Source: Pannonibacter anstelovis
GTDB taxonomy: Bacteria > Pseudomonadota > Alphaproteobacteria > Rhizobiales > Stappiaceae
NCBI RefSeq assembly: GCF_036881715.1
Contig: NZ_JBAKBF010000001.1
Coordinates: 186,001-250,000, forward strand
Direction of reading: 5' to 3'
DNA: 64,000 nucleotides
The notes under the pieces were generated by a model. It had not been told where the DNA came from. It did not search any database and was given only the letters and a program-made list of their open reading frames with translations. Positions 45,532 through 54,467 of the stretch are shown one piece after another. How positions within the stretch are numbered: the stretch's first letter is position 1; the number at the start of each line of letters is the position of its first letter. A program made the position numbers and the translations under genes.

Positions 45532-46155
45532 ATGAAGAGTTTTCTGATGAGGGGGATGGCGGGCTGTGCGGTCGCTGCGCTTGCCATGCTTGGTGGCGCT
45601 GCCACCGTTTCGGCCCAGCAGGCCGAAGCTGAATCTCCCTGGGTCAAGGTGTGCAACACCGATCCGAACGTGAACAAGGAAATCTGCCTTGTGACGCAGG
45701 AGCTGCGCACCGCGACCGGTCAGTTCCTGTCCTCCGTCGCCGTTCGCGAGATCGCAGGTGAAGCGCGCAAGACGCTGCTCATCGCGGTTCCGACCGGGAT
45801 GCTGATCCAGCCGGGCATGCGCGTCCAGATCGATGCAGGCAAGCAGACCGAAGCCAAGTACGGCATCTGCTTCCCGAATGCCTGCTACTCAGAGCTGGTC
45901 ATCGACGACGCCTTCATCGCACAGCTGAAGAAGGGCACAAAGCTCGTCATCACTGCGCTGAATCAGCAGGCAAAGCCGGTTCCGCTGGAGCTGACGCTCG
46001 CAGGCTTCACCAAGGTTTACGACGGTGCAGCGATGGATGTGGGCGAGATCCAGAAGAAGCAGGAGCAGCTTCAGAGCGAACTGCAGCGCCGCGCTGACGA
46101 AGCCCGCCAGAAGCTGATCGACAAGCAGAAGGAACAGACCCAGTCGGGCAACTGA
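45532..46155 (+). CDS. Invasion-associated locus B (IalB) family periplasmic protein
   Basis: 207 aa from the ATG at 45532, chosen because GAGGA lies 8 bases before it. A signal peptide (GMAGCAVAALAMLGGAATVSA) is followed by the IalB fold with paired cysteines in WVKVCNTDPNVNKEICLVTQ and YGICFPNACYSE, which could form disulphides. A C-terminal coiled coil (about 175-203, rich in Gln/Glu/Lys/Arg) is added. IalB was first linked to erythrocyte invasion in Bartonella but is widespread in non-pathogenic Rhizobiales; a virulence role should not be assumed. Confidence 0.9.
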   Translation: MKSFLMRGMAGCAVAALAMLGGAATVSAQQAEAESPWVKVCNTDPNVNKEICLVTQELRTATGQFLSSVAVREIAGEARKTLLIAVPTGMLIQPGMRVQIDAGKQTEAKYGICFPNACYSELVIDDAFIAQLKKGTKLVITALNQQAKPVPLELTLAGFTKVYDGAAMDVGEIQKKQEQLQSELQRRADEARQKLIDKQKEQTQSGN

Positions 46156-46185
46156 TTGGATTATTTTCCCCTGCATGAACATGAA

Positions 46186-46211
46186 ACGCCGCGCGGGAAA
46201 CCGGGCGGCGT
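46186..46211 (+). terminator. Intrinsic terminator after ialB
   Basis: ACGCCGC-G-CGG, loop GAAA, CCG-G-GCGGCGT: a stable stem with a single G-G mismatch, followed by TTTCATTC. It is 30 bases beyond the ialB stop and about 50 before the convergent hspQ stop. Confidence 0.8.
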
Positions 46212-46263
46212 TTTCATTCAGGCCTTGAGATGCCGTAAGCAAGCGGGGCAGGTCAGCCAGTCT

Positions 46264-46587
46264 TCAGTGCAGGCCGGTTGAGCGTGGCAGATAGGAGCCG
46301 TCATCCTGCTCCTCGAAGATCTCCTCGATCTGCGGATGGCGGACCGGTTCGCCCGTGTTGTCCGGAACGAGGTTCTGCTCCGACACATAAGCGACATACT
46401 CCGTCTCCTCGTTTTCCGCGAGCAGATGATAGAAAGGCTGATCGCGGCTGGGGCGGACATCCTCGGGAATGGCATTCCACCATTCCTCAGTGTTGGAGAA
46501 GGTCGGATCCACATCGAAGATCACCCCCCGGAAGGGATAGACCTTGTGCCGGACAACCTGTCCGATCTTGAATTTTGCCGTACGCAT
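46264..46587 (-). CDS. hspQ: Heat shock protein HspQ
   Basis: 107 aa from ATG 46585-46587 (MRTAKFKIGQVVRHKVYPFRG). The compact hemimethylated-DNA-binding/YccV fold is evident from FRGVIFDVDPTFSNTEEWW, RPSRDQPFYHLLAEN and YVAYVSEQNLVPD. In enterobacteria HspQ is a heat-induced specificity enhancer of the Lon protease. The C-terminal EIFEEQDDGSYLPR is also typical. It is convergent with ialB and lies about 100 bases downstream of the HpcH/HpaI lyase on the same strand. Confidence 0.92.
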   Translation of the reverse strand: MRTAKFKIGQVVRHKVYPFRGVIFDVDPTFSNTEEWWNAIPEDVRPSRDQPFYHLLAENEETEYVAYVSEQNLVPDNTGEPVRHPQIEEIFEEQDDGSYLPRSTGLH

Positions 46588-46690
46588 GACTGTCACCGTG
46601 GCTTGAACCGGCGGAGACGCCCCAGGGTGTGGAGGGGCACGATGCGGCGTCAGCGCGCGGTGAAGACTTTCCCTTATAATAGGGAACCGT

Positions 46691-47737
46691 CTAGAGTCCG
46701 TAAACCTCTGCAAACTTGGTGTCGCGCGCCGCAACGAGGCGTGCAAGGTCAACAATTACCTTGGCCTGCTTCCAGGTGGCATCATCCTGCATCTTGCCGT
46801 CGATCATCACGGCGCCGCTGCCGTCCGGCATGGCCTCCAGAATCCGGCGGGCAAACGCAACTTCCGCCGGGTCCGGGCTGAACACGGTCTTGGCGATGTC
46901 CACTTGCGAGGGATGCAGCGACCAGGCGCCAAGGCAGCCCATCAGGAAGGCGTTGCGGAACTGTGCTTCGCAGGCGGCCGGATCGGAAAAATCACCGAAG
47001 GGGCCGTAAAAGGCCTTGAGACCGGCGGACATGCAGGCATCGACCATGCGGGCCACCGTATAGTGCCAGGGGTCCTGCTGCATACGGGCGCGACGGGCTC
47101 CGCTGCCATCCTCATCCGCCAGCACCGCATAGCCAGGATGGCCACCGCCGACACGGGTCGTCTTCATCCCGCGCGAGGCGGCAAGATCCGCCGGCCCAAG
47201 GCTCATGCCATGCATGCGCGGAGAGGCGGTCGCGATGGCCTCGACATTCTTCACGCCTTCAGCCGTCTCCAGAATGGCATGAATGAGGATCGGCTTCGTC
47301 AGGCCCGCGCGGGCCTCAAGCTGGGCCAGCAGCTGGTCGAGATAATGGATGTCCCAGGGGCCTTCGACCTTCGGCAGCATCACCACGTCAAGCTTGTGGC
47401 CCACCGCCGGAATGATCTCCAGCATGTCATCCAGGAACCAGGGACTGTTGAGGCAGTTGACGCGGGTCCACAACCCAGTGCTGCCAAATTCATTGGCCTT
47501 GGCCATTTCGATGAAGCCATGCCGGGCTGCCGTCTTGGCATCGGCGGGAATGGCATCTTCCAGATTACCAAGAATGACATCCACCTGCGGGATGAGATCC
47601 GGGATCTTGGCACGGATCTTTTCCAGATGCGGCGGCACGAAATGGATCATGCGCTCCAGCCTAACCGGCAGGTCGCGGAAGGGTGCCGGCGCGCCAATGG
47701 CAAGCGGGGCATAAAAGGCGCGTGGTGTCTTCGTCAT
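46691..47737 (-). CDS. HpcH/HpaI-family C-C lyase (malyl-CoA / beta-methylmalyl-CoA lyase-like)
   Basis: 348 aa from ATG 47735-47737 with a GAGGAG site. A TIM barrel of the citrate-lyase-beta superfamily is seen: NLEDAIPADAK (metal/CoA region), VNCLNSPWFLDD, VVMLPKVEGPWDI, ILIHAILETAEGVKNVEAIA with the metal-binding Glu, MSLGPADLAASRGMKTT and the C-terminal SLHPSQVDIAKTVF. The closest recollected relatives are L-malyl-CoA/beta-methylmalyl-CoA lyases of the ethylmalonyl-CoA pathway, but substrate is not certain; its N-terminus differs from classic Mcl1. Confidence 0.83.
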   Translation of the reverse strand: MTKTPRAFYAPLAIGAPAPFRDLPVRLERMIHFVPPHLEKIRAKIPDLIPQVDVILGNLEDAIPADAKTAARHGFIEMAKANEFGSTGLWTRVNCLNSPWFLDDMLEIIPAVGHKLDVVMLPKVEGPWDIHYLDQLLAQLEARAGLTKPILIHAILETAEGVKNVEAIATASPRMHGMSLGPADLAASRGMKTTRVGGGHPGYAVLADEDGSGARRARMQQDPWHYTVARMVDACMSAGLKAFYGPFGDFSDPAACEAQFRNAFLMGCLGAWSLHPSQVDIAKTVFSPDPAEVAFARRILEAMPDGSGAVMIDGKMQDDATWKQAKVIVDLARLVAARDTKFAEVYGL

Positions 47738-47827
47738 GCTGCGGCTCCTCCGGTCCTCATGACCCACAGCTATAGCATCATGGTGCGGAGCAGCAATTCA
47801 CCGAAAGACGGAAGCGCAAGCGGCGGA

Positions 47828-48712
47828 TCAGTCCGCCCACTTGCGGTGGATCCACATCCATTGCTCCGGCACTTCGCGGATCCACGCCTCGAACTGGGCA
47901 TGGATGGCGGCGGTCGTCGCCAGGATGTCGGCCTCCTTGTCTCCATCCGAGGCCGGATCGATGCAGATGCCCTCAATGCGGAAGCGGGCACCGTCCAGCC
48001 GCACCACGCGGCCTATGACGATCGGCACGCCGCAGGCGCGGGCGAGGGTGGCCGGCACCGGCGTTGCATAGGCCTCACGTCCGAAGAACGGCACCTTGAC
48101 GCCGCGCCGCTCGCGCAGGTCCGCCATCAGGGCAAACACGCCGCCGGAGCGCAGGATGGACAGCAGCTTGCGCGCCGTCTGATGCCCCTTGGAATAGAGC
48201 CCGAGCGGATAAAGTGTTCCGCGCAGACTGCGCAGCAAGGCATCGGAATAGGGGTTTTTCAGCGCCTGATAGACGCCGGCCATCGGCAGGCCGCGCTGAT
48301 AGGCAGGCGTGACGCAAAGTTCCCAGCAGGCCGAATGCATCGATACGAAGACGCAAGGGCCAGCGCCGTTGAGAATGGCATCGGTGCGCGCATCCACCTG
48401 CAGCTCGAACCGGCTTTCGTCGCGGATCATCCGGTCGATCTGGAAGGTCTCGGCGGTCACCCGGCCGAGATTGTCCCACATGCCGTCGATGATCTGGCGG
48501 CGTTCTGAAGCCGTCAGTTCCGGCATGGCCAGCTCCAGATGCTTCAGCGCCCTTTTGTGCCGCTTGTTGAGCGGGGCAAGCTTGCGCCACAGAAAGCCCA
48601 TGGCGGCCGAAGCCCGGTCCACCGGCACAAGGCGGAACAGAAACACAACAGCCGCCAGAACGGCCCACTCAGCCTTCAGTGCGAGAGTGCGGAGCGGCGA
48701 AGGTTTGGTCAT
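47828..48712 (-). CDS. Lysophospholipid/lipid A late acyltransferase (LpxL/HtrB family)
   Basis: 294 aa with one N-terminal membrane anchor (AEWAVLAAVVFLFRLVPV) and the acyltransferase motif HX4E in SMHSACWELCV. Further conserved parts are GVYQALKNPYSD, FALMADLRERRGVKVPFFGREA and the final PEQWMWIHRKWAD, the LpxL/LpxM ending. It should add a secondary acyl chain to lipid A at the inner membrane; the exact chain cannot be told. It is transcribed away from the AEC carrier gene. Confidence 0.9.
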   Translation of the reverse strand: MTKPSPLRTLALKAEWAVLAAVVFLFRLVPVDRASAAMGFLWRKLAPLNKRHKRALKHLELAMPELTASERRQIIDGMWDNLGRVTAETFQIDRMIRDESRFELQVDARTDAILNGAGPCVFVSMHSACWELCVTPAYQRGLPMAGVYQALKNPYSDALLRSLRGTLYPLGLYSKGHQTARKLLSILRSGGVFALMADLRERRGVKVPFFGREAYATPVPATLARACGVPIVIGRVVRLDGARFRIEGICIDPASDGDKEADILATTAAIHAQFEAWIREVPEQWMWIHRKWAD

Positions 48713-48938
48713 AGGCTGCGGTCAGATCCGGATCATGGCCGGCAGGGCATGCACGGATGGCACATGTGTCCGGCTGGCGCGTCACATAGCCAGAGGGTTC
48801 ATTGACCGTCTGGCGCGAACAGGTTAGGCGTGGATTACCCAAGCCACATGCCGGTTGCAAGCGGCAGATCCTCTGTCACTGCGCATTCCTCACCCTGTCC
48901 TGGCCCCCAAGTCTTGGTCAAAGGTTCCGGATCCTGCC

Positions 48939-49883
48939 ATGCAAGATGTCATCGCGCTCGCCTTTCCCTTCTTCGGCCTGATTTTCCTGGGCTTTGGAGC
49001 GGGCAAGTTCAGCAAGATTCCGCCGTCCGGAATGGCGTGGATGAATTTCTTCATCATCTATATCGCACTGCCCGCCCTGTTCTTCCGCCTCCTTTCGGAG
49101 ACACCGGTGGAACAGCTGACCGACCTCAGCTATGTGGCCGCGACCACCTTCGTCACCTACACGGTCTTTGCCATCTGTTTCTGCATCGGCGTGCTGGCGA
49201 CGAAGGGCAGCATTCCCGAATCCACCATCATGGCCATTGGCGGATCCTATTCGAATGTCGGCTACATGGGGCCGGGCCTGACCATGGCCGTGCTGGGGCC
49301 GGCTGCGACCGTGCCGACAGCTTTCGTCCTGTGCTTCGACAATACGCTGATGTTCATTCTGGCGCCGCTGATGATGGCCATGGCCGGAACGGAAAAGGAG
49401 CATCTGTCGCAGACCATGAAGAAGGTGGCTGTGCGCGTCTTCACCCATCCCTTCATTCTGGCAACAATTGCGGGCGTCGGCGCCGCCTTCATCGGCTTCA
49501 AGCCGCCTCAGGGGCTTGATACCATGCTGAAGTTCCTCAGCGGTGCCGCGGCTCCCTGTGCGCTGTTTGCCATGGGCGTGACCGTAGCGCAGCGCCCCAT
49601 CGAAAAGGTGCCGCTGGAGCTGCCGGTCATTCTGGCGGTCAAGCTGATCCTGCACCCGGTGCTGGTCTACCTGATGCTGACCTGGGTCGGCGGATTCGAT
49701 CCGGTCTGGATCGCCACCGCCGTGCTGATGGCCTGCCTGCCACCCGCCACGAATGTCTTCGTCATCGCGCAGCAGTATCAGGTCTACGTCAACCGGGCCT
49801 CAAGCCTTGTCATGATCGGCACCATGGCCTCGGTCGTTACGGTGACTGCCGTGATATGGGCCATCCAGCATGGGTGGCTGTAG
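48939..49883 (+). CDS. AEC (auxin efflux carrier) family transporter
   Basis: 314 aa from the ATG at 48939 (MQDVIALAFPFFGLIFLGFG). Ten hydrophobic segments in two sets of five are visible, with conserved GSYSNVGYMGPGL near residue 105 and CLPPATNVFVIAQQY near 270, the two unwound-helix motifs of the family. Bacterial members export or import small organic acids such as malate or malonate. Its closeness to the lyase gene hints at organic-acid substrates, but they are on opposite strands. The ribosome site is weak. Confidence 0.88.
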   Translation: MQDVIALAFPFFGLIFLGFGAGKFSKIPPSGMAWMNFFIIYIALPALFFRLLSETPVEQLTDLSYVAATTFVTYTVFAICFCIGVLATKGSIPESTIMAIGGSYSNVGYMGPGLTMAVLGPAATVPTAFVLCFDNTLMFILAPLMMAMAGTEKEHLSQTMKKVAVRVFTHPFILATIAGVGAAFIGFKPPQGLDTMLKFLSGAAAPCALFAMGVTVAQRPIEKVPLELPVILAVKLILHPVLVYLMLTWVGGFDPVWIATAVLMACLPPATNVFVIAQQYQVYVNRASSLVMIGTMASVVTVTAVIWAIQHGWL

Positions 49884-49900
49884 GAGAGGGGGAAGGCAAC

Positions 49901-51772
49901 TCACCCCTCTTCCAGCTCCGCTGACAGCAGCAGCCATTCTTCTTCCGTGGTGACGAGCTTCTTTTCGATATAGGCCCGCTCCTTGGCGAATTTCGCTGCC
50001 CGTTCGGGATCGCGGGTGAAGAAATCCGGTTCGGACATGGTGGCGTCCAGCATGACGATCTTGTCGGAGAGCCGCGCCATTTCCTTTTCTGCCGCCTCGA
50101 TCTTCTTGCGCAAGGGGGCCTCACGGGCGCGCCGTTCAGCAGCTTCACGCCGCTTGTCCGTGGCCGAGGCCGCCTTGGCCTCGTCCTCGCGCGCTTTCTT
50201 CACCGCATCCGGGCCCTGCAGGATGTAGCGGCGGTAGTCTTCCATGTCGCCGTCGAAGGTGCTGACCTTGCCATCGGCCACCAGCCACAGCCTGTCGGCG
50301 CAGGCTTCCACCAGATGCCGGTCGTGCGAGATCAGCACCACAGCGCCCTGAAACTCATTCAGTGCCTGTACCAGTGCCTCGCGGCTGTCGATGTCGAGAT
50401 GGTTGGTCGGCTCGTCGAGGATGATCAGGTTTGGCCCGTCGAAGGTGGCAAGACCGAGCAGCAAGCGCGCCTTTTCACCGCCCGAGAGATCCTTGGCAGG
50501 CGTTTCCATCCGGTCGGTCGGCAGGCCGAAGCGGGCCACGCGGGCCCGTACCTGTGCTTCGGCAGCCTGCGGCATCAGCATGCGCACATGCTGGACGGCG
50601 CTCTCGTTCGGGCGCAGTTCGTCCAGCTGGTGCTGGGCAAAGAAGGCGATCTTCAGCTTGGTGGCGCTCGTCACCTCGCCGGACAGCGCTGCCAGGCGGC
50701 CGGAAATCAGCTTGGCAAAGGTGGATTTGCCGTTGCCGTTGGAGCCGAGCAGGGCGATGCGGTCATCGGTATCGATGTTGAGCGTCAGGCGCGACAGCAC
50801 CGGCTTGCCATCGTAGCCCACCGAGACGTTTTCCAGCTTCAGGATCGGCGGCGAAAGCCGCCCCTGCGGATCAGGGAAATGGATCGGCCGGCCGCTTTCC
50901 TCGGTCAGCGCCACGATGGGTTCCATCCGTTCAAGCATCTTCAGGCGGGACTGGGCCTGCCGGGCCTTTGTGGCCTTGGCGCGGAACCGGTCCACGAAAG
51001 CCTGCATGTGCTTGCGCTGCGCGTCCTGCTTTTCCTTGGCCTTTTGCTGCAGCATCATGGTTTCGCGCCGCTGCCGGTCGAAACTGTCATAGCCGCCGCG
51101 GTAGAAGGTCAGCTTCCCCCGGTCCAGATACACGATGGAATCAACCGCCTTGTTGAGAAGATCGCGGTCGTGCGAGATCAGCAGCACCTGATGCGGATAG
51201 CGCGCCACATAGCTTTCCAGCCATAGCGTGCCTTCCAGATCGAGATAGTTGGTCGGCTCGTCCAGCAGCAGCAGATCAGGCTCGGAGAAAAGCACCGCTG
51301 CCAGCGCCACACGCATGCGCCAGCCGCCGGAAAAGGCCGAGCAGGGCCGCTTCTGCGCCTCCGCATCAAAGCCAAGGCCGTGCAGAATGGCGGAAGCCCG
51401 CGCCTCTGCCGTGTGGGCGGAAATATCGGCAAGGCGGGTGTGGATCGCGGCGATCCGGTCCGGATCCTTCGCCGTCTCCGCCTCAGCCATAAGGGCGGCG
51501 CGCTCCGTGTCGGCGGCCAGCACCACCTCGATCAGGCTTTGTCCGGTTCCTGGCGCTTCCTGCGCCACCTGGCCGATGCGGGCAAGGCGGGGCACACTGA
51601 CGGAGCCGCCTTCGCTCGTCAGATCGCCGGTGATCAGCTTGAACAGCGTGGATTTGCCCGCGCCATTGCGGCCCACAAGGCCGGTCTTGCTGCGGGCAGG
51701 CAGGGTGACGCTGGCATTGTCGATGAGGAGACGTCCGCCGATGCGATAGGTGAGGTCTGAAATCTGCAACAT
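49901..51772 (-). CDS. ABC-F family ATPase (Uup/YheS-like translation factor)
   Basis: 623 aa from ATG 51770-51772 (MLQISDLTYRIGGRLL). There are two ATP-binding domains without membrane segments: Walker A GRNGAGKST and GSNGNGKST, signatures FSGGWRMRVALA and LSGGEKARLLLG, Walker B LLLLDEPTNYLD and LIILDEPTNHLD. Between them lies the charged linker FYRGGYDSFDRQRRETM and AFVDRFRAKATKARQAQSR. The C-terminal coiled coil (about 540-620) resembles Uup. ABC-F proteins act on the ribosome. Its 3' end is 17 bases from that of the AEC gene. Confidence 0.92.
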   Translation of the reverse strand: MLQISDLTYRIGGRLLIDNASVTLPARSKTGLVGRNGAGKSTLFKLITGDLTSEGGSVSVPRLARIGQVAQEAPGTGQSLIEVVLAADTERAALMAEAETAKDPDRIAAIHTRLADISAHTAEARASAILHGLGFDAEAQKRPCSAFSGGWRMRVALAAVLFSEPDLLLLDEPTNYLDLEGTLWLESYVARYPHQVLLISHDRDLLNKAVDSIVYLDRGKLTFYRGGYDSFDRQRRETMMLQQKAKEKQDAQRKHMQAFVDRFRAKATKARQAQSRLKMLERMEPIVALTEESGRPIHFPDPQGRLSPPILKLENVSVGYDGKPVLSRLTLNIDTDDRIALLGSNGNGKSTFAKLISGRLAALSGEVTSATKLKIAFFAQHQLDELRPNESAVQHVRMLMPQAAEAQVRARVARFGLPTDRMETPAKDLSGGEKARLLLGLATFDGPNLIILDEPTNHLDIDSREALVQALNEFQGAVVLISHDRHLVEACADRLWLVADGKVSTFDGDMEDYRRYILQGPDAVKKAREDEAKAASATDKRREAAERRAREAPLRKKIEAAEKEMARLSDKIVMLDATMSEPDFFTRDPERAAKFAKERAYIEKKLVTTEEEWLLLSAELEEG

Positions 51773-52021
51773 GGGCGGATCTTTGAGCGAGCTTGGCCCG
51801 CATTGCAAGAGGGCAACGTGCCGCCAGCGTCTTTGCGCAAAGCGCCCATGTCTTTCGCGCCGCCCCCCTTGCGGGGCGCGCGAGGCAAAGCTATAGGAAC
51901 GGCCAAGTTTCCGCGCCCGTCAGCTGATGGGGCGCAGCGCAACGCGGCCGCTCCGAAAGGGCGGCCTTCACACACTTCACCGCCGCATGCGCGGCAGCCG
52001 TATTTTTAAAGGATGAGACCA

Positions 52022-52444
52022 ATGGCCATCGAACGCACTTTCTCCATGATCAAGCCGGACGCCACCAAGCGCAACCTGACCGGCGCCATCACCGCGAAGC
52101 TCGAAGAAGCCGGCCTGCGCGTCGTTGCTTCCAAGCGCGTGTGGATGAGCCAGCGTCAGGCTGAAGCTTTCTACGCCGTCCACAAGGACCGTCCGTTCTT
52201 CGGCGAACTGACCGAGTTCATGTCCTCCGGCCCGACCATCGTTCAGGTTCTGGAAGGCGAGAACGCCATCGCCAAGAACCGCGAAGTGATGGGCGCCACC
52301 AACCCGGCCAACGCTGACGAAGGCACCATCCGCAAGCTCTTCGCCCTGTCCATCGGCGAAAACTCCGTGCACGGCTCCGACGCTCCGGAAACCGCTGCCG
52401 AAGAAATCGCCTTCTGGTTCGCCGGTCACGAAATCGTCGGCTGA
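52022..52444 (+). CDS. ndk: Nucleoside diphosphate kinase
   Basis: 140 aa starting MAIERTFSMIKPDATKRN at the ATG at 52022, with AAAGGATGAG just upstream; an ATG 9 bases earlier is less likely. It shows the active-site His117 in NSVHGSDAPETA, GPTIVQVLEGENAI and RKLFALSIGENS. It equilibrates NTP pools using a phospho-His intermediate. It stands alone between the divergent ABC-F gene and a strong terminator. Confidence 0.98.
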   Translation: MAIERTFSMIKPDATKRNLTGAITAKLEEAGLRVVASKRVWMSQRQAEAFYAVHKDRPFFGELTEFMSSGPTIVQVLEGENAIAKNREVMGATNPANADEGTIRKLFALSIGENSVHGSDAPETAAEEIAFWFAGHEIVG

Positions 52445-52472
52445 TCGGCCTGACATTTCCTGAAAAATGCGG

Positions 52473-52502
52473 AAAGGCCGGCCTCACAAGAGGCTGGCCT
52501 TT
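52473..52502 (+). terminator. Strong intrinsic terminator after ndk
   Basis: AAAGGCCGGCCTC, loop ACAA, GAGGCTGGCCTTT: a 13-bp stem with one wobble that runs into TTTTTGCTTG, 29 bases after the ndk stop. Confidence 0.92.
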
Positions 52503-52645
52503 TTGCTTGTCCCCACAGGGAAATAGCGGTGCTGGCGGCACTCTTGTCATTGAACTTCCCGGACAAAGCCCCACCTGCGGGGCGGCGCTGGAGTGGCCCG
52601 GCCGGGCACAGGGGCACCGGACAGAGATTTGACCATGGAGTTTTC

Positions 52646-53194
52646 ATGCAGCCGATTGAAACGGCCCGGTTGATCATCCGCAATTTCCGAAGCGGCGATG
52701 GCGAAGGGCTCTATGCCTATCTGCGCGAGCCTGTGGCGAGCTGCTTCCTGTCGATGCGGCTTGAGAGCCTTGAGGCTGCCGAAGCGGAGGCTGGAAAGCG
52801 CGGCCTGGATGACGAATATCTCGCGGTAACCCTGAAGGACACGGGCATACTGATCGGTGATGTCTTCGCCATGCAGGAAGAGGACAGCTGGTCCGTGGGC
52901 TGGAACTTCAATCCCGCCTATGGCGGCGCAGGCTATGCGCTGGAGGCGGCGCGGGCGCTCTTCACCCATCTCTTCACCACCTGCAAGGCCCGCCGGGTCT
53001 ATGCCTATGTGGAAGACCACAATATGGCCTCGCAGCGCCTGTGCGAAAAGCTGGGCATGCGCAAGGAAGGCCTGCTTCTGGAATACATCAGCTTCCGCAA
53101 TGATTCAGCGGGCAATCCGGTCTATGAGAACACATTCCAGTTCGCCCTGCTGCGCAAGGAGTGGGAAACAGGTCTCACTCTGCCGGAAGGCTGA
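52646..53194 (+). CDS. GNAT-family N-acetyltransferase (RimJ/RimL-like)
   Basis: 182 aa from the ATG at 52646, with GGAG 6 bases before (MQPIETARLIIRNFRSGDGE). It shows the RimJ-like TARLxxR start, the beta-bulge VGWNFNPAYGGAGYALEAARAL with the acetyl-CoA-binding turn (altered from the usual Q/R-G-x-G/A) and the closing NMASQRLCEKLGMRKEGLLLEY. Target unknown: members acetylate ribosomal protein termini, amino acids or antibiotics. The gene stands alone. Confidence 0.88.
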   Translation: MQPIETARLIIRNFRSGDGEGLYAYLREPVASCFLSMRLESLEAAEAEAGKRGLDDEYLAVTLKDTGILIGDVFAMQEEDSWSVGWNFNPAYGGAGYALEAARALFTHLFTTCKARRVYAYVEDHNMASQRLCEKLGMRKEGLLLEYISFRNDSAGNPVYENTFQFALLRKEWETGLTLPEG

Positions 53195-53304
53195 TCTGCC
53201 GGTTGCTGTTGCGGCGGTGTTCGCTGAGCACCGCCGTGATGGCGCGCAGGGTTTCGCGGGTTCTGGCGCCGGTCAGCGACGAATGCAGCACGATGGACTG
53301 CGAG

Positions 53305-53650
53305 GGGATCGGCCTTGGCTTCACCAACACGCCGGTCACCAACACCGCAACCGCTGCTGTGCCGCGGGAGCGGACAGGCATGGCTTCGGGCATGGGCATG
53401 GGCGCAAGGTTCATTTCATTCGCCGTCAACATAGCGGTCATGGGGCTGATTCTGCGGAGCGGTGTCCATGCCCACCTCACCGAAGCTGTCACCGGCGCGC
53501 CTGCCGCGGATGTACTGGCCGGTCTTGTAGGCGCCTGTTTCCGGGAGAAGGGCGACATGCTGCCGGCTGTAGGTAAAAGCCTGAATGAGCGGATCGCGGC
53601 CGGCATCATCTGCGCCCACATTCTGTTTTTGCTGGTCGTGGATGACGATG
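53305..53650 (+). pseudogene. Remnant of an MFS (DHA2-type) transporter C-terminus
   Basis: A plus-strand frame reads GIGLGFTNTPVTNTATAAV, then ERTGMASGMGMGARFISFAV and a hydrophobic end with ICAHILFLLVV. This matches the conserved helix 11 region of 14-helix MFS drug exporters (GxGxGFTxxPxx ... GxASG). The N-terminal two thirds of such a transporter are missing: upstream comes the GNAT gene directly. No start site is seen, so this is a decayed fragment. The 538 bases between the GNAT gene and the tRNA hold nothing else I recognise. Confidence 0.6.
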
Positions 53651-53732
53651 GACGGGCGCGGACAAGAAAGCCGCCCAAAATGGCAGCTTACAACAGAAAA
53701 TGGGCGCTGGCGGATGATAATGGATGTGGCGA

Positions 53733-53822
53733 TGGCGGAAGAGGTGGGATTCGAACCCACGGTAGGCTCTCACCTACGCCGGTTTTCAAGACCGGTGCCT
53801 TAAACCACTCGGCCACTCTTCC
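53733..53822 (-). tRNA. tRNA-Ser (anticodon UGA)
   Basis: 90 nt class II tRNA. Acceptor stem GGAAGAG/CTCTTCC with discriminator G and an encoded CCA; anticodon arm CGGTCTTGAAAACCG with anticodon TGA; long variable arm (TAGGTGAGAGCCTA) as in serine tRNAs; T arm GTGGGTTCGAATCCCAC. It reads UCA and related serine codons. Confidence 0.97.
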
Positions 53823-54186
53823 GTTCTGCAAACCGTTTCGGGGCTTTGAGGGGGAATGTCAAGCGGGGCGGTGTGAATTTGTGAGGACTGCCCGGAACTT
53901 GCCAGAGAGCTCTGCCTGAAAACCTCGCAGAAACATTAGCTGAAAACGCTCGGGGACGGGGCGGGCGCCACCTTGGGGCGCATCTCCGGAACAGCTGGAT
54001 TGATGCGGAAAGACGGTCTCAGCCTTGCCGTATCCTTCGGCGGTCATCACGGGCGAAGCGGAGCGCAGACCCGGGAACCACTCGTTTGCAGAGCGGCTCA
54101 CGTGATGTGTGGCGGCTACGGCAGATGCGCAATGATGTCTTTGCGGGAAATTTTGCAGGATTCGGCTTTTCTCTGGAAACGAGCGG

Positions 54187-54239
54187 GCCCCGGATCTCCG
54201 CTGCGCTCCGTCCGGGGCGGCGCTGCGGCGAGCCGCCCC
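54187..54239. repeat. Overlapping GC-rich palindromes (REP-like)
   Basis: GCCCCGGA at 54187-54194 pairs with TCCGGGGC at 54211-54218, and GGGGCGGC at 54214-54221 pairs with GCCGCCCC at 54232-54239. The two stems compete for the shared GGGGC. The form is like extragenic palindromic elements of Rhizobiales, but I saw no second copy in this window. Confidence 0.45.
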
Positions 54240-54447
54240 CTTACGCAAAGAACGGCGGTGTCCGCGCAGCGCATCATTGCATTGTCAGGAAGAATTGCCC
54301 GCCGTGTGTCCCCCGTAGGGGGCCGCTGATCCGGCGTGTCGTGGGCAGGGGTGCAGGATCAGCGGCCGTTGCCGGGAGGGCCCCAGCCTGCGCAGGGCGG
54401 GGCGGCCCGTTGCAGTGAAATCACCTTAGGCGGTGCCGGCGCGGCTG

Positions 54448-54467
54448 TTTGTGATGGCGATCACAAA
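54448..54467. promoter_or_regulatory. CRP/FNR-type operator palindrome
   Basis: TTTGTGATGGCGATCACAAA is a perfect 8+8 inverted repeat around GGCG. It holds the CRP consensus arrangement TGTGA-N6-TCACA. It lies about 540 bases upstream of rlpA, in the gene-poor stretch, so its target transcript is not clear. Confidence 0.5.

Noticed and set aside
51855..51885. GC-rich imperfect palindrome upstream of ndk as a regulatory site
   Set aside because: Runs of C and G in a GC-rich genome give such stems by chance; there is no T-run or conserved operator form.
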